Numbered from the stretch's first letter, positions 34,662-48,141 are shown. The stretch is 64,000 bases of DNA from Eretmocerus hayati (GCA_029851415.1 CM056742.1:55926454-55990453); one strand, 5' to 3'. The notes: generated by a model from the letters alone, not told the origin. Made by a program: numbers and translations.

Positions 34662-37600
34662 GGGGTGTTCAGCGAAGACTGAGGAATGGCGCCGGAGGGA
34701 CTGTCATTGAGTGCCACCTCATATTTCTCCAATCATTGCGTCGAATTATATTCTTCGGTATGCAATTCCGTCCGCGGCAATGGGTCACGTGAGACTGCGA
34801 GTTGGTGGAGGAGTGTGTTTGACTTAGTGATTTCGTTCTTTTATTAGCATCTACATAGGACGTTTCTTTCGTCGTGCAAATTTTGACGCGGAGTGAACGC
34901 CAAAATGACATGTGGAAGACATAAACTTACGTGATTATGTCTTTGTTGCGATCATTTTATATGTCACAAAGTGGGAATTTTCCGGGAGTTTTGGGAAAAA
35001 TTAATGCCAAAAAAAAATTTTTACATTTTTTTCCTCCCGAAAACACGCAAAAAAATTTTTTTTTTCTTTATTTTGCATCTGAATTTTTTCAAAATGTTTA
35101 AAAATCATGACAATGGAATAATGTGAGATATCGCGTGACTCTGTGGTTACGTTAACCGCATGGGAATATGCCGCAGAGTGGGAAATTTTTGGGAATTTCT
35201 GGAAAAATTCATGCAAAAAAAAAAATTTTTTATATTTTTGTCCTCCCGAAATCGCGTAAAATTTTCTTGAATCGTAATTTTTTGTGTACTCAACTGCTTA
35301 AAATTACGTAAAATCGTCAAAACATGTATTGAATATGTTTTTAAAACGTTGAAACTGAATAGAGTCCGATATTTTCAGTTTTCTCACACAATTTTATGAT
35401 GCGTTCAAATTTAATGAGAACGTCTCAAGATAATCGAACACGTATGATACGGAGTATTAGAACTAAGAATGTTTAGGCTAACGGTTGCTAATTATATAGA
35501 GATATATTGAAGTCATTACTCACGTGCTCTCGTGTTGACTTCTTTTTGAATACCATGATGGAAGAATGATCGCAGTCTGTCCTTGCTCCTCTTGATGACT
35601 GCTTCGGGCAGGCGTGTATTGAAGCGACGGGAACAACAGGATGACTGCAAGCTGTAGCGAGATCTTGTATCACTGATGCTTCCCCATTTTTCTTCAATTG
35701 CTGAGAGGCTGCATCTTCCGCGGCGTACACGTGCGGAGTCGCGGCAAGAGTCGAACTTCGAATGTGTCCCCCGCGAGCACGTGGGTTTTCTAACTTCACT
35801 CCCTCCATTGACTATCGCGTATATAGCTCCTCTCACGCGCACGTCTGCTTGCACGGGGTGTTCAGCGAAGACTGAGGAATGGCGCCGGAGGGACTGTCAT
35901 TGAGTGCCACCTCATATTTCTCCAATCATTGCGTCGAATTATATTCTTCGGTATGCAATTCCGTCCGCGGCAATGGGTCACGTGAGACTGCGAGTTGGTG
36001 GAGGAGTGTGTTTGACTTAGTGATTTCGTTCTTTTATTAGCATCTACATAGGACGTTTCTTTCGTCGTGCAAATTTTGACGCGGAGTGAACGCCAAAATG
36101 ACATGTGGAAGACATAAACTTACGTGATTATGTCTTTGTTGCGATCATTTTATATGTCACAAAGTGGGAATTTTCCGGGAGTTTTGGGAAAAATTAATGC
36201 CAAAAAAAAATTTTTACATTTTTTTCCTCCCGAAAACACGCAAAAAAATTTTTTTTTTCTTTATTTTGCATCTGAATTTTTTCAAAATGTTTAAAAATCA
36301 TGACAATGGAATAATGTGAGATATCGCGTGACTCTGTGGTTACGTTAACCGCATGGGAATATGCCGCAGAGTGGGAAATTTTTGGGAATTTCTGGAAAAA
36401 TTCATGCAAAAAAAAAAATTTTTTATATTTTTGTCCTCCCGAAATCGCGTAAAATTTTCTTGAATCGTAATTTTTTATGTACTCAACTGCTTAAAATTAC
36501 GTAAAATCGTCAAAACATGTATTAAATATGTTTTTAAAACGTTGAAACTGAATAGAGTCCGATATTTTCAGTTTTCTCACACAATTTTATGATGCGTTCA
36601 AATTTAATGAGAACGTCTCAAGATAATCGAACACGTATGATACGGAGTATTAGAACTAAGAATGTTTAGGCTAACGGTTGCTAATTATATAGAGATATAT
36701 TGAAGTCATTACTCACGTGCTCTCGTGTTGACTTCTTTTTGAATACCATGATGGAAGAATGATCGCAGTCTGTCCTTGCTCCTCTTGATGACTGCTTCGG
36801 GCAGGCGTGTATTGAAGCGACGGGAACAACAGGATGACTGCAAGCTGTAGCGAGATCTTGTATCACTGATGCTTCCCCATTTTTCTTCAATTGCTGAGAG
36901 GCTGCATCTTCCGCGGCGTACACGTGCGGAGTCGCGGCAAGAGTCGAACTTCGAATGTGGCCCCCGCGAGCACGTGGGTTTTCTAACTTCACTCCCTCCA
37001 TTGACTATCGCGTATATAGCCCTTCTCACGCGCACGTCTGCTTGCACGGGGTGTTCAGCGAAGACTGAGGAATGGCGCCGGAGGGACTGTCATTGAGTGC
37101 CACCTCATATTTCTCCAATCATTGCGTCGAATTATATTCTTCGGTATGCAATTCCGTCCGCGGCAATGGGTCACGTGAGACTGCGAGTTGGTGGAGGAGT
37201 GTGTTTGACTTAGTGATTTCGTTCTTTTATTAGCATCTACATAGGACGTTTCTTTCGTCGTGCAAATTTTGACGCGGAGTGAACGCCAAAATGACATGTG
37301 GAAGACATAAACTTACGTGATTATGTCTTTGTTGCGATCATTTTATATGTCACAAAGTGGGAATTTTCCGGGAGTTTTGGGAAAAATTAATGCCAAAAAA
37401 AAATTTTTACATTTTTTTCCTCCCGAAAACACGCAAAAAAATTTTTTTTTTCTTTATTTTGCATCTGAATTTTTTCAAAATGTTTAAAAATCATGACAAT
37501 GGAATAATGTGAGATATCGCGTGACTCTGTGGTTACGTTAACCGCATGGGAATATGCCGCAGAGTGGGAAATTTTTGGGAATTTCTGGAAAAATTCATGC

Positions 37601-40600
37601 AAAAAAAAAAATTTTTTATATTTTTGTCCTCCCGAAATCGCGTAAAATTTTCTTGAATCGTAATTTTTTATGTACTCAACTGCTTAAAATTACGTAAAAT
37701 CGTCAAAACATGTATTAAATATGTTTTTAAAACGTTGAAACTGAATAGAGTCCGATATTTTCAGTTTTCTCACACAATTTTATGATGCGTTCAAATTTAA
37801 TGAGAACGTCTCAAGATAATCGAACACGTATGATACGGAGTATTAGAACTAAGAATGTTTAGGCTAACGGTTGCTAATTATATAGAGATATATTGAAGTC
37901 ATTACTCACGTGCTCTCGTGTTGACTTCTTTTTGAATACCATGATGGAAGAATGATCGCAGTCTGTCCTTGCTCCTCTTGATGACTGCTTCGGGCAGGCG
38001 TGTATTGAAGCGACGGGAACAACAGGATGACTGCAAGCTGTAGCGAGATCTTGTATCACTGATGCTTCCCCATTTTTCTTCAATTGCTGAGAGGCTGCAT
38101 CTTCCGCGGCGTACACGTGCGGAGTCGCGGCAAGAGTCGAACTTCGAATGTGGCCCCCGCGAGCACGTGGGTTTTCTAACTTCACTCCCTCCATTGACTA
38201 TCGCGTATATAGCCCTTCTCACGCGCACGTCTGCTTGCACGGGGTGTTCAGCGAAGACTGAGGAATGGCGCCGGAGGGACTATCATTGAGTGCCACCTCA
38301 TAGTTCTCCAATCATTGCGTCGAATTATATTCTTCGGTATGCAGTTCCGTCCGCGGCAATGGGTCACGTGAGACTGCGAGTTGGTGGAGGAGTGTGTTTG
38401 ACTTAGTGATTTCATTCTTTTATTAGCATCTACATAGGACGTTCCTTTTGTCGTGCAAACTTTGTCGCGGAATGAACGCCAAAATGACATGTGGAAGACA
38501 TAAACTCACGTGATTATGTCTTTACGGGGATCATTTCATATGCCACAAAGTGGGAATTTTCTGGGAGTTTTGGGAAAAATTCATGCAAAAAAAAAAATTT
38601 TTTATATTTTTGTCCTCCCGAAATCGCGGAAAAAAATTTTTTTCTTCTTTATTTTGCATCTCAGTTTTTTCAAAATGTTTAAGAATCATGACAAGTGAAT
38701 AATGTAAGATATCGCGTGACTCTCTGGTTACGTCAACTGCATGGGAATATGCCGCAGAGTGGGATATTTTTGTGAATTTTTGGCGAAATTCATGCAAAAA
38801 GAAAATTTTTTTATATTCTTGTCCTCCCGAAATCGCGCAAAAAATTTTTTTTTTCTTTATTTTGCATCTCAATTGTTTCAAAATGTTCAAAAATCATATG
38901 TCGGATATCGCGTGACTCTGTGATTACGTCAACCGCATGGGAATACGCCGCAGAGTGGGAAATTTTTGGGAATTTTTGGAAAAATTGATGCAAAAAAAAA
39001 AATTTTTTATATTTGTGTCCTCCCGAAATCGCGTAAAATTTTTTTAGATCTTAATTTTTCATGTACTCAACTGCTAACACTTACGTGAAATCGTCAAAAC
39101 ATGTATTAAATATGTTTTTAAAACGTTGAAACTGAATAGAGTCCGTATTTTCAATTTCCTCACACAATTTTATGATGCGTTCAAATTTAATGAGAGAGTC
39201 TCAAGATAATCGAACATGTATGATACGGAGTATCAAATCTAAGAATGTTTAAGCTAACGGTTGCTAATTATATATAGATATATTGAATTCATTACTTACG
39301 TGCTCTCATGTTGATTTTTTTTTTTTGAATAACATGATGAATGAATGATTGCAGTCTGTCCTTGCTTCTCTTGATGACTGCTTCGGGCAGGCGTGTATTG
39401 ATGCGACGGGAACAACAGGATGACTGTAACCTGCAGCGAGATCTTGTATCACTGATGCTTCCCCATTTTTCTTCAATTGCTGAGAGGCTGCATCTTCCGC
39501 GGCGTACACGTGCGGAGTCGCGGCAAGAGTCGAACTTCGAATGTGGCCCCCGCGAGCACGTGGGTTTTCTAACTTCACTCCCTCCATTGACTATCGCGTA
39601 TATAGCTCTTCTCACGCGCACGTCTGCTTGCACGGGGTGTTCAGCGAAGACTGAGGAATGGCGCCGGAGGGACTGTCATTGAGTGCCACCTCATATTTCT
39701 CCAATCATTGCGTCGAATGATATTCTTCGGTATGCAGTTCCGTCCGCGGCAATGGGTCACGTGAGACTGCGAGTTGGTGGAGGAGTGTGTTTGACTTAGT
39801 GATTTCGTTCTTTTATTAGCATCTACATAGGACGTTTCTTTCGTCGTGCAAATTTTGACGCGGAGTGAACGCCAAAATGACATGTGGAAGACATAAACTT
39901 ACGTGATTATGTCTTTGTTGCGATCATTTTATATGTCACAAAGTGGGAATTTTCCGGGAGTTTTGGGGAAAATTAATGCCAAAAAAAAATTTTTACATTT
40001 TTTTCCTCCCGAAAACACGCAAAAAAAATTTTTTTTTTCTTTATTTTGCATCTCAATTTTTTCAAAATGTTTAAAAATCATGACAATGGAATGATGTAAG
40101 TCATCGCGTGACTCTGTGGTTATGTTAACCGCATGGGAATATGCCGCAGAGTAGGAAATTTTTGGGAATTTTTGGAGAAATTCATGCAAAAAAAAAATTT
40201 TTTATATTCTTGTCCTCCCGAAATCGCGTAAAATTTTTTTAAATCTCAATTTTTTATGTACTCTCAACTTCTTACAATTACGTAAAATCGTCAAAACATG
40301 TATTGAATATGTTTTAAAAACGTTGAAACTGAATAGAGTCCGATATTTTCGGTTTCCTCACACAATTTTCTGATGCGTTCAAATTTAATGAGAAAGTCTC
40401 AAGATAATCGAACACGTGTGATACGGAGTATTGAATCTAAGAATGTCTAGGCTAACGTTTGCTAATCATATATAGATATATTGAATTCATTACTCGCGTG
40501 CTCTCGTGATGACTTCTTTCTGAATAACATGATGGATGAATGATCGCAGTCCGTCCTTGCTTTTCTTGATGACTGGTTCGGGCAGGCGTATGTTGATGCG

Positions 40601-40838
40601 ACGGGAACAACAGGATGACTGCAAGCTGCATCGAAATCTTGTATCACTGACGCTTCTTCACTTTTCTTCAATTGCTGAGAGGCTGCATCTTCCGCGGTGT
40701 GCACGTGCGGAGTCGCGGCACGAGTCGAACTTCGAATGTGGCCCCCGTAAGCACGTGGGTTTCCCATATCTACTCCCTCCCTTGACTATCGCGTATATAA
40801 TTCTTCTCACGCGCACGTCTGCTTACACGGGGTATATA

Positions 40839-41123
40839 GGGGCCGGATTACGAATAAGCGAGCGAGCGTCACGAGCGACGCGAGTGCGCGACACGATCTT
40901 AAGCGCGAGAAACGAGCGACCGAATGACGGAGCGCGCGAACCACAGGTACCCCCACTCCTCCTCCTTAATGTAAAAGGTATTGGGGCCGGTATAGTGGGG
41001 GTACTCGTGGTTAGCGCGCTCCGTGTCTTTCGGTCGCTCGTTTCTCGCGCTTGGCGTGCGCATCGTGCGCATTGTGCGCGTCGTGCGCTCATTCGTCCGT
41101 CCGCTTGTTCGTAATTTGGCCCC
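40839..41123. mobile_element. 285-bp CpG-rich foldback MITE inside array II unit 6
   Basis: Starts GGGGCCGGATTACGAATAAG and ends with an inverted match ending GGCCCC; the arms pair over about 125 bp. Other units lack it at the same place, between the TATATA block and the GAAGACT segment. No transposase. Confidence 0.75.
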
Positions 41124-42871
41124 AGTGAAGACTAGGGAATGGCGCCGAAGAGACTACTATTGAGTGCCACCTCATATCTCTCCATCATTGCGTTGCAAGA
41201 TATCCTTCGGTATGCAGTTGTGTTTGTAGGAATGGGCCTCGTGAGACTGCGAGCTGGTGGAGGAGTGTATTTGACCGAATGTTTTGGTTTTTTATTGGCG
41301 TCTACATAGGACGTTTCTCTCCGCCGTGCAAGTTTTGACGCGGAGTGAACGCCAAAATGACATTTGGAAGACACAATCTTACGTTATTATGTGTTCACGG
41401 GAATTAATTTATTTCCCACAAAGTGGGAATTTTCTGGGAGTTTTACGAAAAATTCATGTAGGAAAAGAATTTTTTTATATTTTCGTCCCCCCGAAATCGC
41501 GTAAAATTTTTTTGAATTCTCATTTTTTCCCATCTCAATTTTTTCCAGATCGTTAAAAATTAAGACAACGGAATAATGCAACATATCGCGTGACTTTGTG
41601 GTTACGTAAACCACATGGAAATATGCCGCAGAGTGGGAATTTTTTGGGAATTTTCGGGAAAACTCATACAAGAAAATTTTTTTCATACTTTTGTCTTCCC
41701 AAAATCGCGCAAAATTTTTTTAAATTTTCATTCTTCTTAGACTTAATTGCTCAAAATTATGTAAAATTGTCAAAACATATATTGAACATGTTTTTAGACA
41801 GTTGAAACTGAATAGAGTCCGATATTCCCGTTATTCTTACACAATTTTATAATACGTTTGAATTTGATAGAAAAGTCTGAAGATAATTGAACACTTGCGA
41901 TATGGGGTATTAAAACTAAGAATTCTTAGGTTAATATTGGTTGGTTATATATAACGCTGAAAGTGTGCACCCAATGTGTTCTAGTTGACAATGATCTATA
42001 AAGTTGCTCTTAGTAACGCTCATTCCAGTAGTTCCATGAGAACTAGGGGATAATGTTGGCCTCGTTGTACAAACGCTTAAGACGCTTGAAAATCATATAA
42101 TAAAAGTCAATATTAATGTATTTTAAGCGCTTTTTCTAGTGCAATTGTTAGTATTCGATCAAGGATCTCTTTATAAAATCATTGTCGATAGAAGAGTCCA
42201 AATTTTAGTTCCAAGTGTTGTAGTTTTTTCTTCTTCGGTCTTAATGAACTCATAGTATCGTGGCGGGACTCGTTTGGTATTTCGATGGGCAGAAGTATCT
42301 TGGTATCAAGCATTAAGCGCGAGTTCAATAGCGTATTTCAAAACGGGACCAAGTATTCAAAATACTTATCATAATGGGAGCTCGTGTGTGATGGGAATGA
42401 TAAGAATGTAAAACCAAGATCAAGAGAACCGAAGAAACAATTTATTAAGTGATATTTGTGTTGATTCGATACTTCTCCCAATCTACTAGACTGTAATTAC
42501 GACGTTTGACATGCACACATTTCTCCTTATATCGAGCTTATGATTAGAATGATGAGATATTTGATTAAGATGTACGCAATAATGTTAAGTATTTCAATTC
42601 TTTCAAAATAAATGATGGAAATCGCTGATAAAGTGTTTTTATCGCCGTGCACGCACATTTGGAGCTTTTCGGTGGTTTGAAATACTTCTTCTGACCTATT
42701 TTAACGTGATAAACACGTTCCAAGAGGTAAAAAAGTCGTACTGCTCGCCCTTTCGAGATAAACATATGGGGGCATGTTAAGTACACCCCGATGTTGGCAT
42801 CCTTGTTTATAAATCGTCACCGTGTTTTGCACATAAAACAGCTCCATATTCAAATTCTGTAATTTCAAAAA

Positions 42872-43024
42872 ATGGATTCTCAAGGTCTTGAAACAAGGAA
42901 TCGAATGCGCCAAGGTACGTTAAGATTGGTTGAACTCGAAGAATTTGGCACTGATTTTACTGAAGGCGATTCCCTAGGTAATTTAATAGCTAAACAATCA
43001 CGAAAACTCGACAAATCACTTTAG
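42872..43024 (+). CDS. Hypothetical short ORF or first exon
   Basis: ATG opens 50 codons (MDSQGLETRNRMRQGTLRLV...) and a 5' splice-site-like sequence TAG then GTAATT lies at 42977/42978, so the real exon may end there. It sits between two direct copies of CATATGGGGGCA (42764 and 43149), which suggests part of a mobile element. No family recognised. Confidence 0.2.
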   Translation: MDSQGLETRNRMRQGTLRLVELEEFGTDFTEGDSLGNLIAKQSRKLDKSL

Positions 43025-43936
43025 ATTTTCTGGAGAACACAGGGATAATTCGAGGTCGACGCAAACTACTCACGTTCTCATATTTCAACATAACAAACGT
43101 AAAAAAAAGTTGACGGGAAGCCAAGGAGTGCCCATCCCTCAAATCGGCATATGGGGGCAAGTTTGGTATAGAGGCAAATTGGGTACACTTACATTAATTA
43201 CGACTTTTTCCCGCATTACGGTTAAAAAAGAATGGATCATAGATAACTTCAGTGACTGAACGATTACTCTGATCCACTTTGTCGTAGAAATATTTAGGAA
43301 AAAGGAAATTGAAGATCAAAAATTATCTATTGATTCCTGTGTTCAGAATATTCTTCTTGTGCTTTTAATTGGGGCTTATGGGATGAAGAAACAACAACTT
43401 TCATTTTCTTTGTTGAACAACTGTAGTTTTGACGGATATGATCTGGTCCTGAAAGTTTCTAACGAAATCTTGTAGCTTTCATCAAGATTTTTATGTTCCT
43501 TATATGAAGAGGAACATGGAGGTCTTAGGAAAATCTACAAGATTTTGTGGAATTTCCGCGATCGGATCATACCTGCTAATATTACGGATCACTACAAATC
43601 TAACTAACTTTAGTCATAATGATTATTTATCCCGCAACATTCCTTATATCCAAGATTTCTCTTTGAAGTAAGCGTAGACCAAAGAATAAGTTCGTGGTGT
43701 ACTGTTCGAATCTGTTTCAGAGTGGACCAGGGTCTAAATTTTCAAAGATGCCTCAATTGAACAAATTCGAGTTGAATCTGTGAGAAATAACTTAATGTGA
43801 CATACGTTTTGTGAATACATCAGGGTGCTCCTTCTAAAAACTTATTTTATTTGATTTGCAAGCTTTTACAGGAGCCAATACGCCTGTCCGAAACATTTAC
43901 AGGCCGAGCATCGCGAGGCAATACCGCTAGTATTAT

Positions 43937-44021
43937 ATTACGTATCGAGTGCTCGAAGACTTTTTTCTTCGTGAAAATCTGTCTTCAGGAAGAAAAAAGT
44001 TTTCCACACGAGATACGTAAT
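43937..44021. repeat. Imperfect 85-nt hairpin
   Basis: ATTACGTATC and GTATCTCGTG-type arms plus ACTTTTTTCTTC / GAAGAAAAAAGT pair around an 18-nt loop, interrupted by two internal loops. The size and shape are like a microRNA precursor, though a MITE remnant is equally possible. Confidence 0.45.
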
Positions 44022-44055
44022 GTGTTTGTTCGCTACTCGCATGTAAAAAGAATCA

Positions 44056-44175
44056 TCTGAGATCTCGAAGTTTCGGAAATGTATAAACCTTATACGGAGA
44101 AAGGTCAAGGCTAACAAGAGCGTCCCAGAATATTCCCTCGACGATATCCTAGAGCGGGGTTACTTACCCTTTCAT
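44056..44175 (+). pseudogene. Fragment related to the hypothetical protein at 61187-61411
   Basis: In frame it reads SSEISKFRKCINLIRRKVKA and SVPEYSLDDILERGYL, about 85 per cent identical in nucleotides to the minus-strand frame at 61.2-61.4 kb, with one codon fewer. No start or continuation is seen. Confidence 0.5.
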
Positions 44176-45964
44176 ACCATTCTAACTTTTTTAACTCTTG
44201 CCAAAATTCACGTGAGAACCTGTACCCTTCAATAATCAGCCGACAGCTCGAAATTTCAGCCTTCGAATGAAGACTCACAGAAAATATCCTCGCGATTATG
44301 TCTACCGTTGTGAATCTCCAAAATATGTGGCGAAGCTCAACTTCCGTGAATTTTTTTTATACATACCGGAGCTTGTTATGATAATTAAAGCTATCGTATT
44401 TGCGTAGTGGATACATCGATTCCTAAACAGGAGAAATTGGGAAATCACTTTGGGTTGAAATTCATTCATGACCAAGATATGCTCAAAGCCTTTCGTGACT
44501 CTGTGCACAGGCACAATCAACCTTAATTGAGATGAATTTTTTTACACTTCACCCAACATGTTTCCGCATGTTACCACTAGATGGACTACTACAGAACTCG
44601 ACCTCAAAAGAAGTTGCAACTAATCTGAAGTTGATGCTTCCCTCTGTTTCGCTGATTTCTGTGTGATTGATTTATTTTCTCAGATTCTTAGAATTCTTTC
44701 GAACGACGTTAGAGCGTGTTAAGCAAGTGAGTTCTTGTTAGTCAAAGCGTCTCTGCAACAGCAGAGCAAGTTGAATCGTGCTAGATATCGAAGTGGCTGC
44801 CTTCAATCCTCTCCCTACCCATACACAAGGTAAGTAAATAAATGAGTTTCCGAACCAGTCCGAACGCGATTGACATGTTAAGCAAAACGTACGCAAAATT
44901 ACGGAATTTATATGTGATGAGCAGCAACGACGACGCCAACTCAAACTTCACCATTTTTCTTAAAGAATTCAAGGTTCTGTACGCGTTTGTTTACACTGAT
45001 ATTCATGAGCCTATTGAGACCGCGCGTTGTCAACGGTTAGCTCCACTTAAGATAGATTTTTAATCAAAAACAAGAGAAGCCGTTGGGTAATTTGAAAATG
45101 GCATCGTCATCGAGATGTGAGTGATCCATATTAACATTATGATTTGCATTCATTGAACTTGGCGCAAGGCAATTGGAGGCACGGTGTTTCAATACGGCGC
45201 AACTTATATGTTTGCGATCGTGTACAAGATTATTGTGTCATATGTTTCTAATATCTTGGAGGTCCATTCTCTCACTCGAATCAAAACTAGCTCTGAAGCC
45301 GCCATTGAAACAAGCTCAAATTCTTCTTCTTCCTATAACTTGGAAAAAAACCCATCGAAAAATGTGGAGAACCAACTCTCGTAGATATGTAAAAGAATTT
45401 CCTACAGGAAGTCCACATCAATAAACTCTTATCATGCACTCTATCCAAGATATTAAGGGTTTCCGTCGAGAAATCATACTTTTCCCTAGAATGCATTGTA
45501 TTGTATCTCGAAATGGGCTAGTTCTATCAGGAACCTTTTCAAACAATTCATTGCAATATCCAATAAGAGCGGAAACATAAACCACATCTCTTTGGATATT
45601 CGTGAATTTTTCGACTTTAGTTACGGATGAGTAGCAAAGATGGTATTTTCACCATAACTACTGAGTCAATCATGTGAGGAAAGTCTAATGCCATTTACTC
45701 AGAGCTCAGACTGCCGAAAACTGAAGGAAGAAAGACGCGAAGTTACAAGGGGACGTTGTTCTTTGACAGTGCACTAATATATTCCACTGTTTATTTATAA
45801 TTATTATTTATCAATAGAGATACCTCCTTTCAAGCTTTTCCAACAAAATTATGATCTTTCATCAAAAATCCTGAAATATCATTGATGGAGTGCATTTCAC
45901 ACGGTTGAGAGTAATAACTTCCTATATGCAGTTTCTCAAGATCTGAACATGTTGTCTGTACATA

Positions 45965-46728
45965 TGGACGGCTCCCGACCAGAACGGTATATGTCCATTT
46001 TTGGCATTTCTGGCAAATGAGCTTCAAAGTTTTTTAGCTATAGGAAATTCGGATAATCATTTTCAGTAATTATGCTTAATCTATCGTGTAATGAGTGTGT
46101 TTTTACGACTTTTTTTTCTTGGGGCGTAATAATTTTTAATTGTTTACACTTTTTACACGTAATTTTGCAATAAAAATGGACTTATACAAAATAAGTCGAA
46201 ACTTTTTTCCCAACAAAAATTGTCATGATGCTTGTGACGGCTCAGAATGAATTTTCACTCCCGGAGTTACACATACATGTTTTCGGCACACTGGCATCGA
46301 AAGCCTATGGTTTCCACCCCGATCCCGGGGCAGAAAATGCCGCAATGCCGCCCAGGCTAGAAAACGAGTGAGCATGCGCAGTAGCCCTCGGGCTGCGCCC
46401 TCGGGCCACTACATTGCATGCTCCGACGTTTTCTAACCTGTACGGCGGAGCGGCATTTTGCCCCGACATCGCGTCGGAAAGCATAGAATTTCGATACAAG
46501 TGTCACCGAAAAATAGTGTACGCACCTCGGGCCAAAAATAACCCATCGCGGCCACGGGTATGCCGCCCTCGCCTGCCGGCTCGTGCGGCAACCTACCCGG
46601 GCCGCGATGCGTCACTTTCGGCCCTTGTCGCGTAATGTACTATTTCGCATCTATTCCCTATTGTTTCCCGTAAAAAAACTTAATTTTCACCAAAATGGAC
46701 ATATACCGTTCTGGTCGGGAGCCGTCCA
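45965..46728. mobile_element. 764-bp MITE with TA target duplication
   Basis: Termini TGGACGGCTCCCGACCAGAA are inverted repeats extending about 37 bp (to GGTATATGTCCATTTT). TA flanks it at 45963-45964 and 46729-46730. A second, inner inverted repeat (GGGCAGAAAATGCCGC region with GCGGCATTTTGCCC) surrounds a GC-rich core. No coding capacity. Confidence 0.85.
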
Positions 46729-47639
46729 TATTGTGTGACGGTGAGTCCCTTTTGAATGACTCTAGGGAAATAATAGGAAACAATTCGAAGAAAGCATGCT
46801 TTTGGAGCTACTTGCAGAAACAGCCCAAATGGAAATCCACATTCCAGTGAAAAAATAAGCCCACAAGACCTTTGAAACTTCTCGCAGAACAATCTCTTGT
46901 GGAAGCTTGTGATTGTGATATAAACGTATTATTTCAAGACCGTAGTGAAAATTGTCACTTTTATGTCGGATATACGTGTTATAGGACTAACAGCGAGCAT
47001 CATGTTTCAACAATTAGCCTCCGTCGTTGACTGCTCATGAAGCCGCAGATGCTTGCGTACTCACATCGAAAAATTTGTCCGGGGAATAACCAATCTTATA
47101 ATCTATGAGGTAGACATAATCTGAGATTAGCTCTACACGTATTCGAGTTGACCGGTGGAACTTATGTTCCAATTACAGTATTCTTATCACAGTATTGTAA
47201 ACATCGACAACATGGTGCCAATTATGCCTTGGCGATAATTCCATTTTTGAAACACAATCATGGTAATCTGATTAGTAATCGTGGACATTTATCGAGACAT
47301 TTATAATTTACTGTCAAAACAGAATCATTTGCGGCTATTGCTACAGGAAGGATACTGCAGCTGAGCTGAAACTGGTACCCTCACTATTGTATGAAGCTAA
47401 CGTAATCCCAACGTCGACGACTCAAAAGGATCCATCATCATGAAGAGGTTAGTTCTGGACTGTGGCATTCAATCCTTCTATCACGTTTCCCTTAATTCAT
47501 TACTGAGTAACTTCCAACTCTTGAGCAATCCGTAGATTGATCGCCATAGATTCAATCTCATAAAGACGTTCTCACGGCGGCTCTCTTCCAACCGGAATCA
47601 AGATTTACAATCTGATCAATTTTTGAAAAGACCTCCAAT
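46729..47639. other. No gene recognised
   Basis: AT-rich sequence without domain-bearing frames or obvious repeats. Confidence 0.5.
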
Positions 47640-48108
47640 ATTTTGGGACGAGGATGATGATTGCGGAGTTGAATGAAAGTTTCATGGGGAGGTCCCACCC
47701 TAATTCTAAAGCCTGTCCTGAAAAATCACGGAGGGCTGAAAATCTGGATTTATATGTATTTCTTCGATCTAAAAGCGATGGCGTAGTCAGTTTAGAAAAA
47801 AAAAAACATTTTTGTCCACTGGTTTGCGCCCCCTTCGCCCGATCGCCAAACCCATGCGAGATTTTGTTATAAACCATAAAAAATACGCCCAAAAAAGTTA
47901 ACAGATCGATCCATCAAATTCTGTGAGACTGGCTACATTTTTTCGGGTCAAAAATTCGAATTTTCTTGCTAAAATGTCTCAGAACTCGAAAAATATTGAT
48001 AATTTCAAAAAATCACAAGAATACTGAATTGTTCAGATTAATAAATTACATCGGGTTAGTGAACAAAATATTTCAAGAATCAAGAAAGAGTATTACCATA
48101 AATTTATA

Positions 48109-48141
<33 letters not shown>

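Larger units (their letters stand above)
33720..41950. repeat. Tandem array II: 1193-bp satellite-like units with 195-bp subrepeats
   Basis: Matching positions recur every 1193 bp (34295, 35488, 36681, 37874). Four units are almost identical; two more (about 38.9-40.1 and 40.1-41.6 kb) are diverged, and a partial unit ends the array. Each unit has an A/T-homopolymer part (TCCTCCCGAAATCGCG, GTGGGAATTTT) and a GC-richer part (about 34330-34690 in unit 1) with TATATA. A subrepeat of about 195 bp (ATCGCGTGACTCTGTGGTTA onwards) occurs doubled at 33730/33937 and again at 38713/38908. Confidence 0.95.
41951..45962. other. Sparse DNA, no confirmed gene
   Basis: Holds a short possible ORF (42872-43024), an imperfect hairpin at 43937-44021, a protein fragment at about 44056-44175 related to the frame at 61187-61411, and a consensus 5' splice site at 44829 (ACAAG then GTAAGTAAAT) without a recognised exon. 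Confidence 0.4.

Noticed and set aside
34686..34847. 53-codon plus-strand ORF after the TATATA box in array II units (starts MAPEGLSLSATSYFSN)
   Set aside because: Good start context, but unit 4 has a TAG after 12 codons and unit 5 a TGA, and unit 6 shifts frame, so it is not kept open.
44829..45430. Gene starting at the 5' splice site at 44829 with frames at 45173-45424
   Set aside because: The donor is good but no matching acceptor, coding similarity or consistent frame was found.
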